From Saccharothrix obliqua (GTDB lineage Bacteria > Actinomycetota > Actinomycetes > Mycobacteriales > Pseudonocardiaceae): 64,000 nt of DNA. Each line of letters starts with the position of its first letter. The first letter of the stretch is position 1. Below the pieces are notes generated by a model. It was given only the letters and a program-made list of their open reading frames with translations. It had not been told where the DNA came from and did no database searches. The position numbers and the translations under genes were made by a program. Shown here piece by piece: positions 34,326 through 48,701 of this stretch. The stretch is from positions 248,001 to 312,000 of the forward strand of contig NZ_JAHXGQ010000005.1 in assembly GCF_019375475.1 (NCBI RefSeq), written 5' to 3'.

Positions 34326-35171
34326 GTGAGACCTGTATCGGGATCAGGCCGTCTGGTGCTGGCCGCTACTCCGCTCGGCGACATCCGAGACGCGTCGCCG
34401 CGCCTGGTGGAGGCACTGGCGACGGCCGACGTGGTGGCCGCCGAGGACACCCGCCGCCTGCGTGCCCTCGCCGCCGCGCTGGACGTCGAGGTCGGCGGGC
34501 GCGTGGTGAGCTTCTACGACCAGGTGGAGACCAGCCGCCTGCCGGGCCTCGTCGAGGCGGTGCACGAGGGGCGCACGGTGCTGCTGGTGACCGACGCCGG
34601 GATGCCCAGCGTGTCCGACCCCGGCTACCGGCTGGTGGCGACGTGCGTCGAGGAGGGGCTGGTGGTCACCTGCCTGCCCGGTCCGTCGGCGGTGACGACG
34701 GCGCTGGCCGTGTCGGGGCTGCCGTCGGACCGGTTCTGCTTCGAGGGCTTCCCGCCGCGCAAGCAGGGCGAGCGGCAGCGGTGGTTCGCCGCGTTGGCCA
34801 ACGAGCCGCGGACCTGCGTGTTCTTCGAGTCGCCGCACCGGCTGGCCGCGACGCTCGCGGACGCGGCCGAGGTGCTCGGGGACGACCGCCGCGCCGCGGT
34901 GTGCCGGGAGTTGACGAAGACCTACGAGGAGGTGCGCCGGGGCGGGCTCGGCGAGCTGGCCGAGTGGGCGGCGGCCGGGGTGCGCGGTGAGATCACGGTC
35001 GTGCTCGCACCCGGCGCGCCCGCCGCGGGGCCGTCGATGGCGTCGCTGGTCGCGGAGGTGCGGCAACGCGTGGCGGACGGCGAGCGGATGAAGGCGGCGG
35101 CGGCCGAGGTCGCGGCGGCGGCCGGGGTGAGCAAGAAGGCGTTGTACGACGCCGCGGTCAGCGAGGGCTGA
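34326..35171 (+). CDS. rsmI: 16S rRNA (cytidine1402-2'-O)-methyltransferase
   Basis: A 281-residue SAM-dependent methyltransferase acting on C1402 in the ribosomal decoding centre. Diagnostic parts are LVLAATPLGDIRDASPR, VVAAEDTRR, LLVTDAGMPSVSDPGYR, LPGPSAVTTAL and FEGFPPRKQGER. The C-terminal HTH-like segment (AAAAGVSKKALYDA) is normal. TAGGGT at 34313-34318 lies 7 nt before the GTG with no ribosome site, suggesting a leaderless transcript. It is divergent from the mannosyltransferase, 24 bp apart. Confidence 0.93.
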   Translation: MRPVSGSGRLVLAATPLGDIRDASPRLVEALATADVVAAEDTRRLRALAAALDVEVGGRVVSFYDQVETSRLPGLVEAVHEGRTVLLVTDAGMPSVSDPGYRLVATCVEEGLVVTCLPGPSAVTTALAVSGLPSDRFCFEGFPPRKQGERQRWFAALANEPRTCVFFESPHRLAATLADAAEVLGDDRRAAVCRELTKTYEEVRRGGLGELAEWAAAGVRGEITVVLAPGAPAAGPSMASLVAEVRQRVADGERMKAAAAEVAAAAGVSKKALYDAAVSEG

Positions 35172-35262
35172 CGGGCCGAGCGCGGCGGTGCGGAGTGGCG
35201 AAGCTGCGGGGTCGCGAAGTGGCGGTGTCGCGAAGTGGCGGTGTCCGGTGGGGAAGGGGCGC

Positions 35263-35508
35263 TCACTCGGGGAAGGTGACCAGCTTCGCCTCACCCAGCA
35301 CCCGGTGGCGGGCGAGCAGGGTGGCCGCCGATTGCGACACCCACGTCCCGCCGTCCTCCGTCCACAGCACCGCCGCGCGTGGTTCGGTGAACTCCAGTCC
35401 CCACGCGACGTAACCCGGGTCGTCGTCGCCACGGCCCACGCCGACCAAGGCGAACAAAGTCGGCCGGGAAGTGCGGGCCTCGTATTCCAAATCCGTCAAC
35501 AGATCCAT
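35263..35508 (-). CDS. Small hypothetical protein
   Basis: An 81-residue protein with mixed beta-like segments (LFALVGVG, GYVAWGLEFTEPRAAVLWTEDGG) and no membrane helix. I recognise no family. It is divergent from the XRE-type regulator, about 85 bp apart. The region after its stop holds two copies of GTCGCGAAGTGGCGGT (about 35209-35245). I considered whether it was an RRE (lasso B1) and found no winged-helix pattern. Codon bias supports it as coding, but weakly. Confidence 0.5.
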   Translation of the reverse strand: MDLLTDLEYEARTSRPTLFALVGVGRGDDDPGYVAWGLEFTEPRAAVLWTEDGGTWVSQSAATLLARHRVLGEAKLVTFPE

Positions 35509-35594
35509 GGACCAACGGTAGCTAGACGGCTAGCGGTGGGATATTGCCTGATCGAGTGAATGCGCTAGCCAGACATCTAGGAAATGATCGGTGC

Positions 35595-36437
35595 ATGACC
35601 ACTCGGAACGACCCCTCGGCGCTGCAATGGCTCGTCGGTGTCGAGCTGGCGCACTACCGCAAGCTCAGCGGGCTCACGATCGCGCAGGCGGCGGAGGCGG
35701 CCCGCATCACGCGGGCCAAGGTCGGACACATGGAAACCGGCCGCTACCAGCAGTTCCCGGACGACGTCACCAAGCTCATGAACGTCTACGGCGCGGGCCG
35801 CGCCGACGTCGAGCGGCTGGCCTCGTTGTCCGGCAGCTCCGAGGGCAAGAGCTGGTGGGCGCCCTGGTCCCACCTCGTCCCGGACTGGTTCAAGACCTTC
35901 GTCGGACTGGAGGGCCTGGCCGAAAGCGAGTTTTGCTTCGAACCGATGGTGTTGCCGGGTTTGTTGCAGACGGAGGACTACGCCCAAGCGATCACCGAAG
36001 CCACCGGTTTCGTGCGACGTGATCACGCGGAGCGGTTCGCGTCATTCCGGGTGGAGCGGGCCAAGCGGCTCACCGAATCCGAACCGCTGGAGTTGCACAC
36101 GGTGATCGGAGAAGCCGCACTCAGGTTGGAGGTCGGCACGCCTGAGGTCCGGCGTGAGCAGTTCCGTCACCTGATTGATCTGGCGAAGCGCCCCAATGTG
36201 ACTATCCAGGTGGTTCGACCAGAGGACGGGCCGCACACCGCGACCAGTGGTGCGTTCTTCGTGCTGGATTTCCTCCGTGCTCAGTCGGTCGCTTACGCCG
36301 AACGCCTCGATGGAGCGGTCTACGTGCAGGACCAGGATGACGTGCGGACTTATAAGATGGCGGTGGAGAACCTGCGGGCGGTTGCGCTATCCGCGCAGCA
36401 GTCCATCTCCTACGTCCAGTCGTTGATCGACGGCTAG
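35595..36437 (+). CDS. XRE-family regulator with DUF5753 domain
   Basis: A 280-residue regulator. The N-terminal HTH covers about residues 15-70 (LVGVELAHYRKLSGLTIAQA, then RITRAKVGHMETG). The C-terminal DUF5753 domain (about 95-275) has LPGLLQTEDYAQAI, ERASK-like FRVERAKRLTE and SVAYAE. This type is abundant in actinomycetes and almost always sits before a DUF397 gene, as here 12 bp downstream. The BldB/AbaA-orfD-like pairs affect development and antibiotic production in Streptomyces. Several codons here are less GC-rich than the neighbours, a mild sign of transfer. Confidence 0.88.
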   Translation: MTTRNDPSALQWLVGVELAHYRKLSGLTIAQAAEAARITRAKVGHMETGRYQQFPDDVTKLMNVYGAGRADVERLASLSGSSEGKSWWAPWSHLVPDWFKTFVGLEGLAESEFCFEPMVLPGLLQTEDYAQAITEATGFVRRDHAERFASFRVERAKRLTESEPLELHTVIGEAALRLEVGTPEVRREQFRHLIDLAKRPNVTIQVVRPEDGPHTATSGAFFVLDFLRAQSVAYAERLDGAVYVQDQDDVRTYKMAVENLRAVALSAQQSISYVQSLIDG

Positions 36438-36449
36438 CAGGAGGCTCCC

Positions 36450-36722
36450 ATGTCCGAACTCCAGTGGTTCAAGAGCAGCTACAGCGCCAACAACGGAGCT
36501 TGCGTCGAGGTGGCGTTCACCAAGAGCAGCTACAGCACCAACAACGGTGCCTGCGTCGAGGTCGGCTTCATCAAGAGCAGCCACAGCACCAACAACGGCA
36601 ACTGCGTCGAGGTGGCTGTGGGGGCCGAAGCAGTCCTCGCTCGTGACTCCAAGAACCCCGACGGGGGACGCCTGGAGTTCAGCCCCCGTGCCTGGCAGGC
36701 GTTGACCGCCAGCCTCCGCTGA
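36450..36722 (+). CDS. DUF397 protein with a triplicated N-terminal motif
   Basis: A 90-residue DUF397 protein, partner of the XRE regulator. A normal DUF397 protein has one KSSYSxNNGxCVEV motif. This one has three in tandem, 17 residues each: FKSSYSANNGACVEV, FTKSSYSTNNGACVEV and FIKSSHSTNNGNCVEV. The usual end follows once (VLARDSKNPDGGRLEFSP). The repeats are 51 bp each and still similar in DNA, so the expansion is recent. The ATG follows AGGAGG. The function is unknown; partners of this type modulate the XRE regulator. Confidence 0.9.
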   Translation: MSELQWFKSSYSANNGACVEVAFTKSSYSTNNGACVEVGFIKSSHSTNNGNCVEVAVGAEAVLARDSKNPDGGRLEFSPRAWQALTASLR

Positions 36723-36753
36723 CCACCCCCGCGCCGAGCCGTAGGCTTGGCGC

Positions 36754-38544
36754 ATGAGTGCCTCCGTGTTGACCGCGGTGGCGTGGCCGTATGCGAACGG
36801 GCCCCGCCACATCGGTCACGTATCAGGGTTCGGTGTCCCCTCCGACGTCTTCTCGCGGTACATGCGGATGGCGGGGAACCGGGTGCTGATGGTGTCCGGC
36901 ACGGACGAGCACGGCACGCCCATCTCGGTGCAGGCCGAGAAGGAAGGTCTGACGGAGCGCCAGGTCGCGGACAAGTACAACCGCGTCATCGCCGAGGACC
37001 TCCAGGGCCTGGGGCTGTCCTACGACCTGTTCACCCGGACCACCACGGGCAACCACTACCAGGTGGTGCAGGACCTGTTCCTGGCGCTGTGGCGCAACGG
37101 CTACGTGATCCCCAAGACCGAGCTGGGCGCGATCAGCCCGTCCACCGGCCGCACCCTGCCCGACCGCTACATCGAGGGCACCTGCCCGATCTGCGGGTAC
37201 GACGGCGCGCGTGGCGACCAGTGCGACAACTGCGGCAACCAGCTCGACCCGGTCGACCTGAAGAACCCGCGCTCGCGGATCAACGGCGAGGTGCCGAAGT
37301 TCGTCGAGACCGAGCACCTGTTCCTGGACCTGCCGCAGTTCATCGACGCGCTCGGCGGCTGGCTCCAGACCCGCACCGAGTGGCGGCCGAACGTGCTCAA
37401 GTTCAGCGCCAACCTGATCAAGGACCTGCGCCCGCGCGCCATCACCCGCGACCTCGACTGGGGCGTGCCGATCCCGCTCGACGGGTGGCGCGACCAGCCG
37501 ATGAAGCGGTTCTACGTGTGGTTCGACGCGGTCATCGGGTACTTGAGCGCGTCGGTCGAGTGGGCCCGCCGCACCGGGGACGCCGACGCCTGGCAGGAGT
37601 TCTGGACGGGCGACGCCCAGGGCTACTACTTCATGGGCAAGGACAACATCGTCTTCCACTCGCTGATCTGGCCCGCGTTGCTGCTCGGCCAGAACGGGCA
37701 GGGCACGAAGGGCGGCGAGCCGGGCCGGTTCGGCACGCTGAACCTGCCCACGGAGGTCGTTTCCAGCGAGTTCCTCACCATGAGCGGTTCCAAGTTCTCC
37801 ACGTCGCGCGGCACCGTCATCTACGTGACGGACTTCCTGCGCGAGTTCGGCCCGGACGCGTTGCGCTACTTCATCTCGGTGGCCGGCCCGGAGAACCAGG
37901 ACACCGACTTCACCTGGGACGAGTTCGTCCGCCGCACCAACTTCGAGCTGGCCAACGAGTGGGGCAACCTGGTCAACCGGTCGGTCTCGATGGCGCACAA
38001 GAACGTGGGCGCGGTGCCCCGGCCGACCGCGCCGACCCAGGCCGACCACGACCTGCTCGCCCTGAGCAGGCAGGCGTTCGACCTGGTCGGCGGCAACCTG
38101 CGCCGGTCGCGGTTCAAGCAGGCGGTGGGCGAGGCGATGAAGGTCGTCGGCGCGGCCAACCGCTACCTGTCCGACCAGGAGCCGTGGAAGCTCAAGGACG
38201 ACCCGGAGCGCCGGGACACCGTCCTGCACACCGCGCTCCAGGTCGTGCAGGACGCGAACACGCTGCTGACGCCGTTCCTGCCGCACTCGGCGCAGCAGGT
38301 GCACCAGGCGCTGGGCGGCACGGGCGTGTGGTCGGCGCAGCCCGAGCTGACCCAGGTCGAGGACCTCGACGTGCCCGACCGCGAGTACCCGGTGCTGACC
38401 GGTGACTACGCCGCCGAGCAGGCGAAGTGGGAGTCCACGCCGGTCGAGGTGGGCCGCCCGCTGGCCAAGCCCGCGCCGCTGTTCGCCAAGCTGGACCCGA
38501 AGCTCGCGGAAGTCGGCCCCGACTGGGCGCCGATCGTCGACTGA
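36754..38544 (+). CDS. metG: Methionyl-tRNA synthetase
   Basis: A 596-residue class I aminoacyl-tRNA synthetase charging tRNA-Met. The class I signature HIGH is in [10 protein letters not shown] near residue 20. A four-cysteine zinc site (CPICG...CDNCG) lies near 145-165. The KMSKS-like loop is SGSKFSTS near residue 345. The anticodon-binding helical domain has NEWGNLVNR and a WKLKDD segment. TAGGCT at 36743-36748 lies 5 nt before the ATG, so the transcript is probably leaderless. metG-tatD-rpfB-ksgA is the conserved actinobacterial order. Confidence 0.96.
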   Translation: MSASVLTAVAWPYANGPRHIGHVSGFGVPSDVFSRYMRMAGNRVLMVSGTDEHGTPISVQAEKEGLTERQVADKYNRVIAEDLQGLGLSYDLFTRTTTGNHYQVVQDLFLALWRNGYVIPKTELGAISPSTGRTLPDRYIEGTCPICGYDGARGDQCDNCGNQLDPVDLKNPRSRINGEVPKFVETEHLFLDLPQFIDALGGWLQTRTEWRPNVLKFSANLIKDLRPRAITRDLDWGVPIPLDGWRDQPMKRFYVWFDAVIGYLSASVEWARRTGDADAWQEFWTGDAQGYYFMGKDNIVFHSLIWPALLLGQNGQGTKGGEPGRFGTLNLPTEVVSSEFLTMSGSKFSTSRGTVIYVTDFLREFGPDALRYFISVAGPENQDTDFTWDEFVRRTNFELANEWGNLVNRSVSMAHKNVGAVPRPTAPTQADHDLLALSRQAFDLVGGNLRRSRFKQAVGEAMKVVGAANRYLSDQEPWKLKDDPERRDTVLHTALQVVQDANTLLTPFLPHSAQQVHQALGGTGVWSAQPELTQVEDLDVPDREYPVLTGDYAAEQAKWESTPVEVGRPLAKPAPLFAKLDPKLAEVGPDWAPIVD

Positions 38545-38545
38545 G

Positions 38546-39415
38546 GTGGGCGAGCGCCGCGGCGAGCGGCCACCGGTTCCGGACGCGTTGCCGGAACCGG
38601 TGGTCGACGCCCACACCCACCTGGACGCCTGCGGGGCGGAGACGCCCGAGCAGGTGCGCGAGATCCTCGACCGGGCGAACGCCGCGGGCGTCGACCGCGT
38701 GGTGACGGTCGCCGACGACCTGGCGTCCGCGCGGTGGGCGGCGGAGGCCGCGACGTGGGACGAGCGGGTGTTCGCGGCGGTCGCGCTGCACCCGACGCGA
38801 ACGTCCACCTTCACCGACGCGGACCGCGCCGAGTTGACGGCGCTGGCGGCGCGGCCGGAGGTCGTCGCGGTCGGTGAGACCGGTTTGGACTACTACTGGG
38901 ACTACGCGCCGCCGGCCGCCCAGCACGACGCGTTCCGTTGGCACATCGAGCTTTCCAAGCGCGTCGACAAGCCGCTGATGATCCACGACCGGGACGCGCA
39001 CGACGACGTGCTGAAGATCCTGGACGAGGAGGGCGCACCGTCCACAGTGGTCTTCCACTGCTTCTCCGGCGACCTGGCGTTCGCGCGGGCGTGCGTGGAA
39101 CGCGGGTTCGTGCTGTCGTTCGCGGGCACGGTCACCTTCCGGAACGCGCACGCGTTGCGGGAGGCGGCGGCGTGGGCGCCGGTCGAGCACATCCTCGTGG
39201 AGACCGACGCGCCGTTCCTGACGCCCCACCCCTTCCGGGGTCGGCCGAACGAGCCGTACTGCGCCAACTACACGCTGCGTGACATCGCGGAGCTGCGTGG
39301 CGTGGAATCGGCGGAACTCGCGTCAACTGTCACCCGAACCGCCGAACGGGTCTTCCGGCTTCGTGACGTGCCGCGTTCGCAGAGGTCGGGGGCGTCGGGC
39401 GGCCCACGACCTTGA
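38546..39415 (+). CDS. tatD: TatD-family DNase/metal hydrolase
   Basis: A 289-residue TIM-barrel metal-dependent hydrolase. The ligands are visible as VVDAHTHLDACG, AVGETGLDYYWD, IHDRDAHDDVL, VFHCFSGD and VETDAPFLTP. TatD proteins have 3'-5' exonuclease and DNA-repair activity. The GTG start is 1 bp after the metG stop, so the two are co-translated. A C-terminal extension after the last barrel strand (SQRSGASGG) looks disordered. The next gene is separated by 240 bp with its own promoter. Confidence 0.92.
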   Translation: MGERRGERPPVPDALPEPVVDAHTHLDACGAETPEQVREILDRANAAGVDRVVTVADDLASARWAAEAATWDERVFAAVALHPTRTSTFTDADRAELTALAARPEVVAVGETGLDYYWDYAPPAAQHDAFRWHIELSKRVDKPLMIHDRDAHDDVLKILDEEGAPSTVVFHCFSGDLAFARACVERGFVLSFAGTVTFRNAHALREAAAWAPVEHILVETDAPFLTPHPFRGRPNEPYCANYTLRDIAELRGVESAELASTVTRTAERVFRLRDVPRSQRSGASGGPRP

Positions 39416-39444
39416 TCCACCTACCGGGTGAGCGGAGTCACACA

Positions 39445-39456
39445 ACCCCTAGGGGT
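39445..39456. promoter_or_regulatory. ACCCCTAGGGGT palindrome upstream of rpfB
   Basis: A perfect 12-bp palindrome 30 bp after the tatD stop and about 200 bp before the rpfB start. It could be the tatD terminator or an operator. The rest of the 240-bp leader has no riboswitch that I can recognise. Confidence 0.35.
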
Positions 39457-39494
39457 GTTTGCGCAACCCCCGTGCACCCGTTACGGTCCCGTGA

Positions 39495-41093
<1,599 letters not shown>

Positions 41094-41103
41094 GTTCTCG
41101 CCG

Positions 41104-41979
41104 GTGACCGAAGCTTCGTCGACGGCAGGGCCGGGGAGTTCGCTCCTCGGCCCTGCCGACGTCCGCCGGCTGGCCGCCGAGCTGGACGTGCGCCCCACCA
41201 AGAAGCTCGGCCAGAACTTCGTGCACGACCCCAACACCGTGCGCAAGATCGTGTCGGCGGCGGACCTGCGTGCCGACGACGTGGTGCTGGAGGTCGGGCC
41301 GGGCCTGGGTTCGCTGACGCTCGCCCTGCTGCCCGCGTGCCGGGCGGTGGTCGCCGTGGAGATCGACCCGGTTCTGGCCGGGAGGCTGCCGGGCACGGTG
41401 GCCGAGCGCGCGCCCGGCCTCGCCGACCGGCTGACGGTCGTGGAAGCCGACGCCATGCGCGTCACGGCCGACCGGTTCCCGGTCGAGCCGACCGCCCTGG
41501 TGGCCAACCTCCCGTACAACGTGGCCGTGCCCGTGGTGCTGCACCTGCTGGCGGAGCTGCCGTCGCTGCGCACCGGCCTGGTGATGGTGCAGGCCGAGGT
41601 CGCCGACCGGATGGCCGCCGGTCCGGGCAGCAAGGTCTACGGGGTGCCCAGCGTGAAGCTCGCCTGGTACGCCGACGCCCGCCGCGCCGGCCCGGTGTCG
41701 CGCTCCGTGTTCTGGCCGGTGCCGAACGTCGATTCGGCCCTGGTAGCCTTCGACCGCCGTCCCGCACCGTCCGATGTGGACGTCCGGGTGCTGTTCTCCG
41801 TGGTGGACGCGGCTTTCGCGCAGCGGCGCAAGACCCTGCGCAGCGCGTTGGCCGGGTGGGCGGGCTCGCCCGCGGCGGCCGAGCGGCTGCTGACCCGGGC
41901 GGGCGTCGACCCGGGCGCCCGGGGAGAGCAATTGGGCGTCGGAGACTTCATCCGGATAGCCGAGGTTTCCTCGGAGTAA
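41104..41979 (+). CDS. rsmA: 16S rRNA dimethyladenosine transferase
   Basis: A 291-residue methyltransferase (KsgA) that dimethylates A1518 and A1519 of 16S rRNA late in ribosome assembly. The opening [21 protein letters not shown] loop [23 protein letters not shown] and [15 protein letters not shown] are diagnostic. The C-terminal part has RRKTLRSAL. The start is GTG, 10 bp after rpfB. In most actinobacteria ispE follows; here metNIQ and a DUF4184 gene lie between. Confidence 0.95.
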   Translation: MTEASSTAGPGSSLLGPADVRRLAAELDVRPTKKLGQNFVHDPNTVRKIVSAADLRADDVVLEVGPGLGSLTLALLPACRAVVAVEIDPVLAGRLPGTVAERAPGLADRLTVVEADAMRVTADRFPVEPTALVANLPYNVAVPVVLHLLAELPSLRTGLVMVQAEVADRMAAGPGSKVYGVPSVKLAWYADARRAGPVSRSVFWPVPNVDSALVAFDRRPAPSDVDVRVLFSVVDAAFAQRRKTLRSALAGWAGSPAAAERLLTRAGVDPGARGEQLGVGDFIRIAEVSSE

Positions 41980-42071
41980 TGGCCGGTGATCTTTCGGCCG
42001 AAAGTGTGATTTGACGAACGATCCTCGCACAGGCTTGCGTTCATGCCGGTGTGTCGGGTGTACTCGTGCTG

Positions 42072-42160
42072 CCATCCCGAGCGGCCGAGAGACCTGGCTC
42101 TACGACGCCGCAGCAACCACCTCCCCACGGAGGCAGGTGCTTCAGCCAGGATCGATGGAG
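42072..42160 (+). ncRNA. SAM riboswitch (S-box/SAM-I clan) of the metNIQ operon
   Basis: CCATC (42072-42076) and GATGG (42154-42158) form the closing stem. Inside, GCGGCCGAGAGACCTGGCTC, ACGACGCCGCAGCAACC and AGGTGCTTCAGCCAGGAT follow the S-box core order. They match the leader form I recall before methionine genes in Pseudonocardiaceae. Binding of S-adenosylmethionine should turn off methionine uptake. A long leader (42161-42363) follows; a T-run at 42259-42263 after AGGCG may belong to the terminator. Confidence 0.85.
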
Positions 42161-42363
42161 GATCACGTGCCCAGGACGCGAATGCTCACGCGCCGGCGAG
42201 TCGTCGACCACGGCCGACGCACGGCCTCGGGCTGTCGCAGCTACTCCGCCTAGGCGCTTTTTCGAATCCTCGCCGTCCTCTCTGCGGACGAACCCTTTCT
42301 GAGCCGGCTTTCGGACGCGCACGCCCAGGGCGTGCGTTGCCGCGTGCAGTCGTGGAGCGAAAC

Positions 42364-43370
<1,007 letters not shown>

Positions 43371-43374
<4 letters not shown>

Positions 43375-44054
43375 GGTTTGCAACACCCTGGTCCACCGTG
43401 TTCAACGACGTGCTGCTCGCCACCGGCGAGACGTTGTACATGGTGGGCGTCTCCACCCTGATCGCGGTTCTGCTCGGCATCCCGCTCGGCGTCTGGTTGC
43501 AGCTCACCGCTCCCGGTGGGCTGCGGCCCAGGCCCGTGGTGAACAAGCTGCTCGGCTTCGTGGTCGACCTCGGTCGGTCCATGCCCTTCCTGGTCCTGCT
43601 GGTCATGCTCATGTCCCTGACCAGGCTCCTGCTCGGCAGCACCATCGGACCCACCGCGGCCATCGTGCCGCTCGCGATCGGCGCGATCCCGTTCGTCGGG
43701 CGACTGGTGCAGAACGTCCTGTCCGAGGTGCACGTGTCCGTGGTGGAAGCGGCGGTGACCACCGGCGCCTCCACGCTGCGGATCGTGCGCAGCGTGCTGC
43801 TCCGGGAATCCCTCCCCGCGCTGGTCAACGCCATCGGCGTGACCGCGATCGCGTTGCTCGGCTACTCCGCCATGGCGGGTGTGGTCGGCGGTGGCGGCCT
43901 CGGCGACCTGGCCGTCCGCATGGGGTACCAGCGGTTCAACGACCGGTACCTGTGGGCCACGGTCGTGGCGCTCGCGATCATCGCGACGTTGATCCAGTTC
44001 GCGGCCAACCGGGTGGCGCGTGGCGTGGATCGCCGTCGGCACGCATCGGTGTGA
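43371..44054 (+). CDS. metI: Methionine ABC transporter permease
   Basis: A 227-residue inner-membrane permease with five helices. The family pattern is clear in GETLYMVGVSTLIAVLLGIP and in the cytoplasmic EAA loop (VVEAAVTTGASTLRIV). It pairs with MetN and the lipoprotein MetQ. The GTG start overlaps metN by 4 bp. The last codons lie inside a 12-bp tandem repeat that continues into the gap before metQ. Confidence 0.93.
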
Positions 44055-44100
44055 CGATCGGTGTGCCGTTCGGTGTGCCGTTCGGTGTGTCGGTCGGTAC
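44046..44100. repeat. 12-bp tandem repeat across the metI stop
   Basis: Four units of the type TCGGTGTGCCGT (44046-44093) and a partial fifth. The second and third units are identical. The array includes the last three codons of metI and extends the spacer to metQ to 104 bp. Slippage in this array would change the metI-metQ distance or the metI end. Confidence 0.8.
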
Positions 44101-44158
44101 GCCTTTGCCGGTTGGTCTGAGTCTTCTTTCGTTTCTCCGTAGCAAGTAAGGAATCGCC

Positions 44159-44971
44159 ATGCGCCTCCGTGCCGCCGCCGCCATCGCCGCCGTGCTGCTG
44201 ACCGCAGTGGGCTGCGGTAGCGGCCAGAACGACACCGCCGCCAACCCCGACGCGGCGCTCAAGGTGGGCGTCAGCCCCGTCCCGCACGCCCAGGTGCTGC
44301 GGTACGTGGCGGACAACCTCGCCAAGGACAAGGGCCTCAAGATCGAGGTCGTCGAGTTCACCGACTACGTCCAGCCCAACACGGCGCTGGTCGACAAGTC
44401 GCTGGACGCCAACTACTTCCAGACCATCCCGTTCCTGGACGCGTTCAAGGCGGAGAGCGGCGCGCAGCTGGAGTGGGTCGGCCCGGTCCACCTCGAACCG
44501 CTGGGCATCTACTCCAAGAAGCACAAGAAGCTCTCGGAGCTGCCCGAGGGCGCGAAGGTCGCGGTCGCCAACGACCCGGCCAACGAGGCCCGCGGCCTGC
44601 GCCTGCTCCAGGCGAACGGCCTGATCAAGATCAAGGAAGGCGCGGAGAAGACCGCGACCGTCGGTGACGTGGTCGAGAACCCGAAGAAGCTGGAGATCGT
44701 GGTCCTGGAGGCCGCGCAGCTCCCGCGCTCGCTGGACGACACCGCCGCTTCGGTGGTCAACGGCAACTACGCGATCGACGCCGGCCTGAAGCCCGCCCAG
44801 GACGCCCTGGTCCTGGAGAAGGCCGAGGGCAACCCCAACGCCAACGGCCTGGTGACCCGGGCGGAGCTGAAGGACGACAAGCGGATCAAGGACCTCCAGG
44901 AGCTGCTGACGTCGCAGCAGGTCAAGGACTACATCAAGGACACGTTCTCCGGAGCTGTGCTGGCGGTGTGA
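44159..44971 (+). CDS. metQ: Methionine-binding lipoprotein
   Basis: A 270-residue substrate-binding lipoprotein of the NlpA/MetQ family. The signal is AAAIAAVLLTAVGC, with a lipobox cysteine at residue 19. The mature part has VGVSPVPHAQVLRYVADNL and ALVDKSLDANYFQTIPFLD, both typical. It captures methionine outside the membrane for MetNI. The ATG is preceded by AGTAAGGA. A hairpin-forming GGGGGTCGGGAGC/GCTCCCGGCCCCC stretch right after the stop (about 44985-45015) probably terminates the operon. Confidence 0.94.
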   Translation: MRLRAAAAIAAVLLTAVGCGSGQNDTAANPDAALKVGVSPVPHAQVLRYVADNLAKDKGLKIEVVEFTDYVQPNTALVDKSLDANYFQTIPFLDAFKAESGAQLEWVGPVHLEPLGIYSKKHKKLSELPEGAKVAVANDPANEARGLRLLQANGLIKIKEGAEKTATVGDVVENPKKLEIVVLEAAQLPRSLDDTAASVVNGNYAIDAGLKPAQDALVLEKAEGNPNANGLVTRAELKDDKRIKDLQELLTSQQVKDYIKDTFSGAVLAV

Positions 44972-44975
44972 CGGT

Positions 44976-45728
44976 CTATTCGGAGGGGGTCGGGAGCTTG
45001 CTCCCGGCCCCCGTTTTGCTGCGTGAGAGGTAGCGGGTGGCCTGGTAGAGCGCGAGCGCGGCGACCGCGCCGGACACGACCGTGATGGACGCGCTGACCA
45101 GGAGGTCGGTGCCGGTGTCGCCCGTGGTGGTGACCAACGCGAAGGCGACGGTGAACGCGAGCAGCGCCAGCACGGTGAGGGTGTGGTTTCGTGGCGGTGC
45201 GAAGCGGGCCGGTACGGGGTGGGTCGGCAGCGTGGAGAGCCTGCGCAGGCCCCACAGGAGGGCGAAGAGGGCGCCGAAGGCGGTGCTGACCCACTGGGCC
45301 CAGGCGAAGCCCGGCATGGGGCCGATCTCGGCGTTCAGGAGCGGGACCAGGCGGACGCCCCAGTCGCCGGGGTGCGTGAAGGCGTCCCAGACGAAGTGCG
45401 TGACGCAGCCGATCGCCGCGGAGACGGCGGTGGCCGCCGTGAAGCGGGGTGCCGGTTGCCACGCCAGCTTGGCCCTGGTGGTCGCGGGAGCCAGCGCGAG
45501 CAGCGGTTCGTGCAGGAAGAACCGGTAGAAGGCGAGCGCGACCAGGGCGATCGGCGTGTCCACGAGGAAGACGCCCCACCACGTGTGCGTGTACTCCCCG
45601 CCGCCCGGGTAGAGCAGCACGAAGTACGGGATGTCCGGCGCCATCGAGCCCGCTACCAGCGCCGATGCCACCAGCGGGCGACGAGCCAGGGGCAGCGCCG
45701 CGGCGATGTGCGAGACGGTGAACGGCAT
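44976..45728 (-). CDS. DUF4184 membrane protein
   Basis: A 250-residue membrane protein of the DUF4184 family. It starts [16 protein letters not shown] and has the conserved MAPDIPYFV and [15 protein letters not shown] segments, with histidines and aspartates as in metal-dependent membrane hydrolases (YdjM-like group). About six helices are visible. The function is unknown. ATG 45728 begins at the conserved start. It is convergent with metQ and divergent from ispE. Confidence 0.85.
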   Translation of the reverse strand: MPFTVSHIAAALPLARRPLVASALVAGSMAPDIPYFVLLYPGGGEYTHTWWGVFLVDTPIALVALAFYRFFLHEPLLALAPATTRAKLAWQPAPRFTAATAVSAAIGCVTHFVWDAFTHPGDWGVRLVPLLNAEIGPMPGFAWAQWVSTAFGALFALLWGLRRLSTLPTHPVPARFAPPRNHTLTVLALLAFTVAFALVTTTGDTGTDLLVSASITVVSGAVAALALYQATRYLSRSKTGAGSKLPTPSE

Positions 45729-45926
45729 GACCGCATTCGACCATCCCTGGGAGGTGGGGGTGGTGCCGGGCACGGGATCTGCACAGGATCACCACGGATG
45801 CGGGTGGTGGGACGCGGCTTGGGCTTCTTGGCGTTGCTGTGTCGCTTGAAGCTGGGTGCCCCCTTGAGAGAGCGACCTGGCCCACAGAGCAGCGGGCACC
45901 CCGCTCGCGCCCGTAGGCTGCATAAC

Positions 45927-46892
45927 GTGCTCGCCGTAGTCCCACCACCGGTCACCGTCCGCGTCCCGGCCAAGGTCAACCTGCACCTGTCGGTCGGTGA
46001 CCCGCGCGCGGACGGCTACCACGACCTGGTCACCATCTTCCAGGCGCTGTCCCTGACCGACGAGGTGACGGTGGCCGTCGCCGACGACCCGGGGGTCGAG
46101 GTGCACGGCGAGGGCGCGGACTCGGTGCCCACCGGCCCGTCGAACCTCGCCTGGCGCGCGGTGCGGGTCCTCGCCGAGCACGTGGGACGCGACCCGGACG
46201 ACCCGAAGGTGCGCGTCGTCATCCGCAAGAACATCCCCGTCGCGGGCGGCATGGCGGGGGGCAGCGCGGACGCCGCCGCGACCCTCGTCGCGCTGACCGC
46301 GTTGTGGCGGCTGGAGGTCGGGCGCGACGAACTCGCCGCGCTGGCCGGGAAGATCGGCGCGGACGTCCCGTTCGCCCTCTACGGCGGCACGGCGCTGGGC
46401 ACCGACCGGGGCGACCAGATCGTGCCCGTGCTCGCCCGCCACACGTTCCACTGGGTCCTCGCGTTCGACCGGCGCGGCCTGTCCACGCCCGAGGTGTTCG
46501 ACGAGCTGGACCGGCTGCGCGCGGACGGCGACCCGCCCCGCGTCGGACCGGCCGAAGCGGTGCTCGAAGGGCTCTCGTCGGGCGACCCCCGGCAGCTCGC
46601 GCTGCTGCTGGGCAACGACCTCCAGGCCGCCGCGGTGTCGCTGCGGCCCAACCTGCGCCGCACCCTGCGCGCGGGTGTCAACGCGGGCGCGCTCGCCGGC
46701 ATGGTGTCCGGTTCCGGGCCGACCTGCGCGTTCCTCTGCACGGACGGTGATTCGGCGGTGCGCGTCGCCGCCGAGCTGGCCGGCGCGGGCGTGTGCCGCA
46801 CGGTGCGGGTGGCCCAGGGCCCGGTGCCGGGCGCGCGGGTGGTCGGGACGGACGAGACGACCCGGCCGACGCCGCCCGAAGTGCACGCGTAG
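45927..46892 (+). CDS. ispE: 4-diphosphocytidyl-2-C-methyl-D-erythritol kinase
   Basis: A 321-residue GHMP kinase of the MEP isoprenoid pathway. It has [14 protein letters not shown] at the start, the ATP loop [17 protein letters not shown], and the C-terminal motif [16 protein letters not shown] at 45914-45919 lies 7 nt before the GTG, so it is probably leaderless. The ABC-F gene follows after 24 bp. Confidence 0.94.
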   Translation: MLAVVPPPVTVRVPAKVNLHLSVGDPRADGYHDLVTIFQALSLTDEVTVAVADDPGVEVHGEGADSVPTGPSNLAWRAVRVLAEHVGRDPDDPKVRVVIRKNIPVAGGMAGGSADAAATLVALTALWRLEVGRDELAALAGKIGADVPFALYGGTALGTDRGDQIVPVLARHTFHWVLAFDRRGLSTPEVFDELDRLRADGDPPRVGPAEAVLEGLSSGDPRQLALLLGNDLQAAAVSLRPNLRRTLRAGVNAGALAGMVSGSGPTCAFLCTDGDSAVRVAAELAGAGVCRTVRVAQGPVPGARVVGTDETTRPTPPEVHA

Positions 46893-46916
46893 TCCCCATA
46901 AGTAGAAGGTGTGTTG

Positions 46917-48686
<1,770 letters not shown>

Positions 48687-48701
48687 AAGCGACGCTCGCC
48701 G

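Noticed and set aside
35263..35508. Candidate RRE (B1) protein by size
   Set aside because: No winged-helix PqqD pattern is visible, and it lies 5 kb away beside an unrelated regulator.
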